Source: Micrasema longulum
Lineage: Eukaryota; Arthropoda; Insecta; Trichoptera; Brachycentridae
Direction: 5' to 3'
DNA length: 64,000 bases
NCBI GenBank assembly: GCA_022494885.1
Contig: JAGVSM010003953.1
Coordinates: 1-64,000, forward strand
Position numbers and translations under genes: made by a program. The notes beneath the pieces are model-generated. The model ran no database searches and was not told the origin of the DNA. It saw only the letters and a list, made by a program, of their open reading frames with translations. The stretch's first letter is position 1. Every line of letters begins with the position of its first letter. This document shows positions 1 to 11,800 of this stretch, piece after piece.

Positions 1-20
1 TTTTATTGTTGTATCTTTAG

Positions 21-3000
21 ATTATAAATCGGAGGTGACGAAGTGGTACACAGAACTGATGTCCAGGGTTCAACCTCTACTTTATGGAAATGGCGGCCCA
101 ATAATAATGGTTCAGGTAAGGATATGTATTTTTGCTAAGCGGAGAGTTTTTTTTATTATTCATTAAAAAATATTTCCATTTTTATAAGAAATATTCATTT
201 GCATTCATATTATTTGAGCAAATATTTCGATTTTAAAACCATTTTGATCGCAAAAACCGCGTTAAGAAAATAATGGAAAACAAGGTGCAGCAGAGCGGGG
301 ATCAAACCTCAAACCTCCTAAAACCTAGTCCTTGACACTACTTTAATATTGTATTATTATTACGTTTTAAAAATGTATTTATTTAATGATAGGCAACACT
401 ATGAGGGCGACTAATCCTAACTCGATTTCCTTTCGCCGCATTTTACCTGAGAGAAGTCACCAAATAAATAAAAATAAAATAGTTAAGATCCACGTTAATT
501 TTACAATGTCGTCTGGATTTGTACAACAGCGACCGGTGTAAAATCATCCATTGGCATTGTCTTAGATATTTATTTGAAAGTTGTAGGTATTAATGCTCGC
601 TTTATGTCGAACGTATAGTTCAATCGGTCAAGAGTCAAGAGTGTCGGCAATAATGTGCATATTATACGGTATAATTTATATGCATATTGTTCGTGCATGT
701 GGAATTTAGAATGTGTGTTAGTAGATTGTACTCGTATAATCACGGTCAAAAGTAAAACTTTGATTAAAAATAAGTACGGGTATCTAGCTTCCAATAGATT
801 ATTTCTAAAATTTAAGACGGGCTTTGGTCCCGCGTTAGTGTCGCGAATTCCGGATTAAGGCCTGAAGTTAAGTCCCTGTTCTATCACAACTTGTTTCACA
901 TTTTTAATGCGATTATGAGCAACTAAAAGAGATAATTAGTAGTCCGAGAACGAACGCAGCAGCCTCCTATAACGAGCGTTTTGAGGGTGCGGTGGTGGAC
1001 CTGGCTTGGACGTGAGCTGCGGGTGCTTCAGGAGAGCCGTAACCCTAAGTTGTTGCCTTTTCTTCACACCTGCGAACTCCCGCCGTCCAGGAAGACTGTC
1101 GATGACAATCTTTCGGCTTTATTCGGCGAAACTAAGGGAGGCGGGATTGCCGTGGGAGGAGGCGAGAGAGATGACTAGCGATAGGGTCTCCTGGAGACGT
1201 CTGGTGATGTCCACATGCTCCATTTCGGAGCGGACATGGAAAATGAAGAAAGAAAAAAAACTGTCCAAAAATTTCGTATTTCCGCAAATAATGTAAACAC
1301 AAATGTTTTTTGGGGGTAAAAAATATTTCTGTTTGAATGCATCGTCATCATATTATTAAACCTTTAAAAAAGGCGGTTAGTTGATTCTGTATTCTGCATT
1401 AGTAGGAGAGAGCTAGACAATACGACGTACCTACTCGTAAATCTATATCTTAATTAATAACTGAGTATCTATCTATCTATATATAAATGAATCGCCGTGT
1501 TGTGTCTCGCAAAAACTCGAAAATGGCTTGACAGATTTACGTGCAGTACTTTTGCAAAATTTTCTAATTCACGTACTCAAGGTTTTCAAATAATAACATC
1601 TTCAATATATTGAGTAGAAAAAAAGTTAGAAGCATATATGTGTTTTCATCGATTTTCCAGGATTGCATTCGACTGAAATGCATATTCCAAAAAATTCGGA
1701 GAAAGTAATTTTTTGTAAATTAAAAAAGTTTGTATTTTAACGTTTACAAACATCAATTATTTTCAATAAATACTGAATTGATTGATTTCCTAACAATTTC
1801 TTAATTTCTGCATGTTAACAATTTTTAATGGATTGTTAGTAATGTTTAAAAAAAATTAACCGACATACGAGTCATTTTTGAAAAACGGATTCTTACACAG
1901 AATGCACCACTGCCGGTAAGTAGAGTAGAGTTTGACATTTGCCAAAAGAATTCTTTATTTGAAAAATTATTATTTCATGTTTCGGAATTCAACCACAAAC
2001 AAGTACTTACATATCAATGAAAAGTATTTTTCCTTTTATCCGGAAAGTTTTTGCACGTTTTTACAATACAGTCATTTTTCTTTTATTATTATTTATTTAT
2101 TGACGGACTTATACAGTCCATTCCGACAATGGTAAACACATTTTCTTATACTAAATACAGGTACAAATGAAATAAAATACAACAAAATAAAATTGAAGCT
2201 AGGACAAAAAAAAAAAAACTTCCTCAAGAGATCTGGTCCATTATAGTTCTTTCTTTTCTTTTGGGTTGGGATTCGCGTTGGGCATGGGTTGAGTGCCGTA
2301 ATTTTAGAGGGCTTAGGGTAAATCGCGCTCTGAATTTTCTTAACTAACACATACCTATTCCTGTATTTTCTCCATGGATAATTGGTACTAGAGTAGTGAT
2401 TTTTGCATGATTTCGATTTGAGCACGACGACGCCTTTTTGTCAATCGCATGAGGAGATAAAATAAAAAATTAACCCTTATTACGAGTATATACTATAAGT
2501 TTTTTTTCTTTTATCCGAACAGTTTTTGCACACTTTTACGACACAATCAGGCATTTTTCTTTTCATTTATTTTGGTTTCAAATTAAATTTCAAGGTCACG
2601 TCAAAACCTGGCTGGTGGTTTAAGAATGACCAAATACGCGACGGTCATGAGTTGAGTGTCATAATTTTAGAACGCTCAGGGTAAAAGTGGTCTGGCTTTT
2701 ATTCATCAACACGTATTCCAGTATTTTCTCCATGAATTATGGCACTAGAGTAGTGATTTTTGCACGATTTTAATTTGAGCACGACGAGGCCTCTTAACCA
2801 ATAAAATAAACGAAAAACGATTGCTAAACCAGCAGGCAAGCCAATGTTAGGGAATATTAATAATGTTTAGTTTTTGAATTCAATCATAAACAAGTACTTA
2901 GTTACCTACATATCAATAAAAAGTATTTTTCCTTTTATACGGACAGTTTTTGTACGCTTTCACGACACAATCCGGCTTTTTTTAAATATATATATTTACT

Positions 3001-5804
3001 TTGGTATCGAATTAAATGTCAAGATCGCGTCAAAACACGGCTGGTAATTCAAGAATGACTAAATTCGCTTTTGGAAAGAGTTATAACATAATTTAAGAAG
3101 GCTCAAGGTAAAACGGGGTCTGACTTTTCTTCATTAACACGTAATATATCGTAAAATCTGGCTGGCGGTTAAAGAATAAGCGTTGAGCATGAGTTGAGTA
3201 TCATAATTTTAGAGGCTCAGATATATCGTGGTCAGACTGTTTTTCATTAGCACGTATTCCCGTATCTTCTCCCTGGATTATGGCACTAGAGCAGTGATTT
3301 TTGCACATTTTTTATTTGAGCACAACGAGGCCTCTTAGCCAATCTATCGAGGAGATAGAACGAAAAACTTACCCATTTTACGAATTTATAAATAGCTCAA
3401 AAAAGGAATAATAAATAACGTTTGTCCTTATTTACGAAATAACGTTTGCTGATCCAGCTTATAGTAGGCAAGCCAACGTTCGGAAATAAAAATAATTTTT
3501 AGTTTTGGAATTCAACCATAAACAATTACCTAAGTGCCTACATAAATTCAATATTTGAATATCAATTGCTTTTGGTTTTGAAATTCAATCATAAACAAGA
3601 ACCTAAGTACTTTATTTTCAATGAAAAGTCTTTTTCCTTTCGTTCGAATAGTTTTTGTGCGCTTTCACGACACAATCAAGCATTTTTCTTTTCATTTTAA
3701 GACAAATATTAAATTTAATTTTTACTGCAATATACAAACAATAAATACAAGAGCGTCAAAGAATTCAACTTACGAACAACCTAAAACTAACAGAAAAAAA
3801 TTGGGAAAATCAGTAAATTTAATAAGAATTACATTACATAAGAATTACAAGAGAATTTAGTAAGGTATCCAAAATAAAACACTTTTATTGGATTTAATTC
3901 TACATTTATTTATATTTTAATTTATTATGTGACGCGTTTCGTCTTGTTAGGGCATTATAAAACTCATTGTGGTAATATCCTAACAAGACGATACACATCA
4001 AATATATTTTTTTTAAAAAGAATAATAATTTACATGAGAATTCATGAGCCCTGTACATGCCTAGACGTCCAAGTTTCCTTTTCAAAAATGTTTTCCCTCT
4101 CAGTTACAATACATTTTTTTTTATTTTTTTTTTTTATTTTATTTTATTTTTTTTTTATGCCTCCACTCGTTTGCGAGTGATTTTGGAAATTTTACAATAC
4201 ATTTCAACCTTAATATATCCATAGGAATTGAAATCCAGTCTTGAATACAAACAGTGGACATACTCAAAATATTGTTGAAATAATATTAGGTGGAGAATGA
4301 ATATGGCAGCTTCCCCGCTTGTGACAAGGAGTACATGTCTTGGTTAGCTGTTCTCACGCGCAGCTGGGTACAAGACGCCGCTGTTCTCTTCACAACAGAT
4401 GGTCCGGGACTCAACATGCTGCGTAGTGGGTCCACTCCGAGAGTCTACGCAACTGTGGACTTCGGAACTGGTATCCATTTTTATATTCAATTTGCTTAGT
4501 GAAAATTCTTGGTGGAAGTTCATTGTAATTTATTATAGAAATAGACGAGTGATACTTAAATCCTCAAATTTGGAATAACCAGTGACCAATTTTATCTCTT
4601 TCGCCACATCTTCAAAATAGCTTATCTTTGTTACAAAATCAAATCTATACAAAATTAGCAAAGATAAAAAATTCAAAATTATGTAATTATGTAAGTGATG
4701 GAGTTTGATTATTTTTCCCCGTTGAACCTTTTTACAAACGGGCTTAATACATGAGTTTCTGTAATGTTATTTCAATGAGTTTGAATATGTATTTTCATTT
4801 TAATTGTGAAACAAACAAAAACACTTGTATGGTCCATTAAAATCTTTAATAGTCTTTGTTTATGTGTAAGGAAAAGAAAGTTTTCGAATTAATATTCCTG
4901 GGTGCATAATAACACAAACAAAACTTGTACGTTTACTTGACTCATCAACAGGCACTATCACATTAATATAGGCTATTAAACATTCTAATGTAATGTAATG
5001 CTTTTCAATATTTTTGTCATACATAAATGAGGATTTCACAATGATTATTGATTTTACAAAAGTTTTTAAAGTTTTATTTCTACTAAACAAACAATTTAAT
5101 TTTTAAACCAAAATATTGAATTTTGGAAATAGCTGTCTCAGGAGAATTTTGCTTGAGTGTCTTGTGTGCCTTTGTAAGGAACATAGAAACAAAATTTCTG
5201 ACTTTCGGCGACGACTATTGTCATCAACAGAAATGATTCAGTTGGCTAAAATTGGATAAAATAGGTTAAAAATATATGGGTCATTGTTAAATTACTTAAT
5301 ATATTATGCATATGCACCACGAGGCAGTTATTTGGGTACCTGGTCTACCTCGAAGTCTGGAGGTCAGCAGTTTTGCCTGTCATGTAAGAGATCTTGAGTT
5401 CAATTTACCACGGTTGATATGAAATATTCATTTAAAAGCTGTTTTTACCTGTAATACTTCATACTTTTTCAATACTACATTCTGTGTCCAGGCGTATGAA
5501 AAATAAAGTTCTGTGTTTGAAATAGAACCAAAACCCTGGACAAGTGTTTTAGATTCAATGGCTGCTCTCATGTAAAAATCCTGAATAAGGTAATTGAGTG
5601 GAGATAAGTTTGCCTTGTTGTGATTTGGTTAACGCGTTTTCTTATCATTCCTGAGGTCCTGGGTTCAATTCATGGCAGGGTTGAAATGAAATATTGATTT
5701 TAAATGTTGTTTAAACTACAATATTTCATTATTCCTGGACTGGCACAAAAGCGTAAAACTGTTCACCTAACCTTCGTGTAACGGATAATCAATATACGCT
5801 GCAC

Positions 5805-5835
<31 letters not shown>

Positions 5836-8800
5836 CGGACAAAGTCCATTATAAACATTACAATTAAAAGAAATTTTTACAAAGGAATAAAAAATATAAG
5901 GAACAGAAATAAGCAGCAAAGACAGATGATAGATTTTTTAGATTAAGTAAAAAGCTTTTAGATTAAAAAAAAATTAGTGTACGAATGTAGTGTTCTATGC
6001 ACCGTCTGGTGCGGATTAGGGTTTAATGATGATAATGCTTCATAGTTCTTGGACTGGAACCTGAAGGACAAGACTGATCATCTATCTTTCAAGCTACAAA
6101 TAATTTAGATACATTGCAATTGGTGTACCAATCCAGTACCCTATGCACCGTTCTGCGCAGAAGATAATTATGGTTTTCAATTGTATAATGTTAATGAAAT
6201 AAAATATCATGTTAGATTTGTAATGTTTGGCAGGTCAAAGCATGACAGAGGCCTGGTTGATGATGCGCATGTTCTCTGAAAAGGGTCCCCTTGTCAATTC
6301 TGAGTTTTACCCCGGTTGGCTCACTCACTGGGGTGAACAAGTTGCCAGAGTGGAGACCAGTAAAATCACGGCATACCTTGACTTAATGTTGATGGAAAAG
6401 GCTAATGTCAACTTCTACATGTTTCACGGAGGCACAAACTTCGATTACACTGCAGGTAGGGACCCAAAACACCATAAAGATTCCTACTTAATATCATTTT
6501 TATTTATTTGCACACTAACAGGTGCATAGAGATAGTTTCTGATTCGGTAGTAGTGATGCAGATTCATAACAAGAAGTGCAATGTTTAAACCATTTTACCA
6601 CATTTGTTTCTCATTTTCCAATAAAGTTATATATGACTAACTGAAAATTAACCCAAAATTTATTTGAGTTGAGCCTTAAATTACCTACATTGTTGTAGTT
6701 ATGAATAACAAAAAAGACAAATTATTGATTGTTCATTATTATTAATGTCGTTGTCATTCTCTAGGCTCAAATCTTGGATCAATATACACTCCTGACATCA
6801 CTTCATATGACTATGATGCGCCGATGACTGAAGCTGGTGATCCTACTCTGAAGTACTCTGCCATCTTGAATGTCATACTAAAAGTAAGCTAAAGAAAGAC
6901 AACAATGTTTGATTATGTCCAAATGCTTGCAGACTGGCTGAATTTCCTCCCTAGGGAGTTGTTCATATTTTAATTTATTTCAACAGAGAGGGAAAACATT
7001 TTTGAAAAGGGAATATGGAAGTCTAGGCATTTACAGGGCTTATGACCTGTCATTGGCTGGTTTAAGTGACCACTTTACACACTGCGTAACCTTCACCATT
7101 CTGCCCATGTTTGAACATCCACATTTCCCGGATGAATCTCACCCACGTGATAAAGGTTTCAGCTCGGTTACTTTACACAAAAGTCAACAGATGGATGAGT
7201 TGAGGAAATGTGGATGTTCAAACATGGGCATAATGGTGAATGTTACAGTGTGTAAAGTGGCCACTTAAACCAGCCAATGACAGGTCATAAGCCCTGTAAA
7301 TGCCTAGACTTCCATATTCCCTTCTCAAAAATAAATTTAAAGAAAGACATTGTCATTAATCTGCCTCTTAATCTTCATACATTTAAAAACAAAAAATTAA
7401 GGTTCATAATATGAATATTATTTTATCAATTACATAATATTATGTAATTGATAAAATTTGTATGGTCATAAAAATATGATTATAAATCTAACTTATATAA
7501 TTTACTAGTTCAGCGGAAATCAAACGAGTATTGTCACTAGAGCCCTTACGTGGCACTGCAGATTGGATAAACACCTTGCTAGAATGAACCTTTCTGAAAC
7601 TTCTAGATGTAGGTTCACCCCCTTCCTGATAGCCCAGTACTTTATAAATCTGGGCTCGCAGGGGGAGATTTAGCAATATGAGAATACCCATGCTGCACAC
7701 CGTAGCCAGGCTCTTTAAAACTTGGGTTTGGAGAGCAAGAACTGCTTTTCGGGGACCTGTCACAATAGATCTACACAGGTCGCAGTAACGTCAGAATCTT
7801 ATATAGCACTGACCCCCATCTGCAAGAATAAGAATATGAAATTCACCAAACTCAATAATTGGTACCTATCATGTATAATATCTGTCTACCTTAGGGGATA
7901 ATACACGGGAGTCCCTTTTTTTCCGTTTTGAAGTTAAAAATGCAGAAATTATCGTAATAAGCTATTTTATACGTAAATAAAACACCAAAGTCCACTTTTG
8001 TGATACAAATGCTTTTGTTAGTTGAAATAAAAACCTGAATTCCAGTTTGTTTTGATGCAAAAAATAACAGTATTCGTAGATACGCTATTTTAACATGAAC
8101 TGTTATCATCAAGATAATCATTATTTTACATTGAAAGTTCAATATGTATTGAAATTATCTCATTTACTTCAAAAGTTATGATGATTTTAAAATCTTACAA
8201 CCACAAAATCTTGTTTCCTGAACATTTCGTTCAATGTGACTCCCGTGGTTTATACTAGAAGTCCAGATATATTTAAAAATATTTTTTGTTGAGTAAAATT
8301 GATTGAGGTTTTTTACGCATAGTAAAAAACCTTGGATTTAAAGAGATAATGTCAATAAATAAATTGTACTTATTTTCCAGTACATGCCCCGCCCTCCTCA
8401 TCCTCCTCCCGCAGTCCGCCCTAAGGGGTCCTTCAGCCCCGTGCTGCTGCAACCCACCCTGGCGCTTCTGAGCGCCGAGGGCCGTTTACGACTGGGCCGT
8501 ACCGCCTCACGTTGGGCAGCGCCCCCCACCATGGAGGCCATACTCCAGCGCTCTGGTCTGACACTCTACGAGGCTCTGCTACCCGCGCGGCGCCCGGACC
8601 CCGCCCCCCTCACTGTCTCCGGGTTGAGAGACAGGGCTCTGGTGTACATAGACGGAGTAATATATTTACCTAAATTTTTAGTAATAGAAAAAGAAAACAT
8701 TTTTGTCAAGGGAATATGCCAAGTAGGTGGAATGATTCAGCCAAATGAATCTCACCTGCTGTTTAGTATAAAACAGCATGTATTGATATTTGACCCATCC

Positions 8801-11800
8801 TTGAGGTATCTTTCCCTTGACCCATCCTTATGGTAACTACCTAACATCAAGATAGAAGAATTACAAAAATAAAAAAATTGGATTTGGAACATTATAAACA
8901 AAATTTTGACATTACATAACATTGCATGAGAATTTTTAGAATGGATGTGCGTCGTTGTGAATGTTATTACAATAAATAGTTTAATATAATAATTCAATGT
9001 GTACTTTCATCATCCAGTGCCCAAAATAGAAGAACATCCTCATTGCATCAAAGGTAGGTCCATTTCCGTGCTCCTTTTCTTAATTCAAGTATTCCAACTT
9101 CACTCAAAATTGAATGATAATTATCTTCAAATTATACTGTCGGCTTTTCGTTAACACCTACATAAATAAACGTTTCAACTCTTTTATTTCACAAAAGTCA
9201 ACGGATGGAAGAATTAAGAAATGATGAATTTTACACAATGTGTAAAGTGGCTACTTAAACCAGCCAACGACAGGCCATAGCCTTGTGAGTGTCTAGACTT
9301 TCATATTTCCATCTCTAAATAGTTTTTCCTCTCTGTTGCGATAAATTAAAACATTAATAATTTCCTAGGGAGTGAAATCCAACCTGCCAACAATCATTTA
9401 AACATACTCAAAATATTGTTCATATATTAGTTTGACTGAAAACATTTTGAATGTGTTCAAATCTTTGTAGAAATAAAAAAATTAACTCAAAAAGTTAACA
9501 CATTATTTTATAATGTGACATAAGAAAGTATCATCATCATCACCATCATCAAAGATAAGATTACCAATGAGGAGAAAAACAGAATCTCAAAACTCATTGT
9601 ACAAGGGATTGAAGCTGTACAATGAGTTACCTGAAGAAATAAAGGAAATAGAAAAAATCTAAATATTTCAAATTAATTTGAAAAAATATGTTATTGAGAA
9701 ATTTTGATGAAAAAATTGTAGTATTATTAAAAGTTTACATTAGTTCTTAAGATATTATGAACTAACTTAATAAAGTATAAATAAATTAATCATTCTCTTT
9801 CCACACCTTATGGTGCATAGGCACTGTATTGGTACTCTAATTGCAACGTATCTTGATAATTTTTTGTTAGATGAAGGTAAGATGATCAATCTTACGCTTC
9901 AGGTACCAGTCCAGGGACTATGAAATATTCTAGTGTAAAAACACCCTTTAAATAAATATTTCATATCAAACGAACCTGAGACCTCTTGCCTCTTAGTAGG
10001 TATATAAATACAAAATTACAAGAAGTAATAAAATAAGCTTGGAAAAACAAAATTTATGATAAAAATATTGGAAGAAAATTTTTTTAATACATACTCTGGA
10101 AAAATATATACTTTGAAAAAGGGATATTGAAAAACAAATTTTCTTTTATTTCGTTCGGGCCTAAGTGGAGCATGTAGATATAACCAGGTGCCTCCAGGAG
10201 ATCCTATTGCTAGTCAACACTCCCTCCTGAACTGTTTGTGGAAGAATAAATATTTTGTCGAGACTAAGTAGTTTAGTTTAAAATCTTTACTTTAATCCTT
10301 CCATAGTTAGTATAACATCAAAATATTGTTAAAAGATCGCATGAGTGTTTTTTTTTTCACAACTAATGCATTTTATTTAGTCATCCATGTTTTTAAAGTT
10401 ATTTATTTTATTTACTTTGTAGGAATTTGTCGGGGGACTGAGTAGAACCAGAAAACTATTTACGCTTCCCGTTCTAGCTGATCAAGGCAACTTTGTCCAG
10501 ATCTTAGTGGAAAATCAGGGAAGGGTCAATTATGGTGCACTGGTCAATGATTTTAAAGTAAGTCAATTTATTAATATCTCTGCTTATATTTGTAGGTACC
10601 TTTCATGGATTTTTAAGTCAAAGTTAATAACACTAATCTATTTATAAACTTAAACCAGCTAATGACAGGTCATAAGCCCTGTTAATGCCTAGACTTCCAT
10701 GTTACTTTCTCTCAAATGTTCTTCATCTCTGTTGTAATACGTTAATATTTATAAATTTATATAAACCGCTTTTACTTTTGAGTTATACGTCGACCGGTTT
10801 CAAGAATACTTCCTCATAATCAGGACTTGAACTAGCTTAGAATTACTCGCATTGCTATTTATATTTCAAAATATTGTACGAAAAAAACAAAAGAATGAAA
10901 GTAGAGAGAAGTAGGCTAATATGAGTCATAATAGGAATATTTTTAAAAGAGGACTCTAAGTAAAATTTAATTCATTATTTATTATGGGGAGTTTTTGGTT
11001 AATGGTTTTACTTATTTCTAATCTTTCTAGATTCTCTAAATGAACACTATTTGTATTAAAATGTGAAATTTCTACTCCCGTTTCTTGATTAAAATTTTTG
11101 ATTTCGCGTATTCGAATTCTGAGAAGTTATTATTGTTGAGATATCTTCTATTGTCGGGTTTCTGGCACAAGTTTGTAACACGATATTTATGAAAAATAAG
11201 TTGTTTTCATAAATGGTATAAAACAATGTTTTTTTTTAAGTTATTAAAAATATTTCGTATTTTATAATTACAAAATTTAATATTTTAATACATTCAGCTT
11301 GCAGTTTTATTTGAATTATTGATTTGGGATGAGCTTTTAACTTCAAAAGTGCAATATCTCATAACTAGTAAAATGTAGTTGCCAACTTGTGCCAGAAATC
11401 TGACAATTTGTTCTTTGATTCGAATATTAGATTTACGTAATGTTTAAGCAATGCAGAAATTTACCATCCTTATCTTTACAATTTAATAAGATTTTACTTA
11501 TGTTATTATAAGCTGGGCGCACATAATTACTACAAATGTAAACAATTTTTCTTTTCATGTTATAACACAGTCAAGCATATACCTAAATTGTTTGATGCCC
11601 CTTAGCATTAAAAATACATATATGTACATAAATATATATTTTAATGTATTAACATTCAATACAATGAGGAAGTTCAGTGGTATTTTTTATTTGTAAATAC
11701 ATAGTCTATTAACTGAGCCATATTTTTTTTCCTCAATTTTTATATATTGCATTATCAGAGCTATGATTTTTTAAAGTTTAGAATTTCTTAATAACTCCAC

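Noticed and set aside
8657..8836. Extension of the GLB1 frame past 8656 (VIYLPKFLVIEKENIF)
   Set aside because: A GTAATA donor at 8657 and in-phase joining to 10423 restore the family sequence. The extension is FB1-like repeat.
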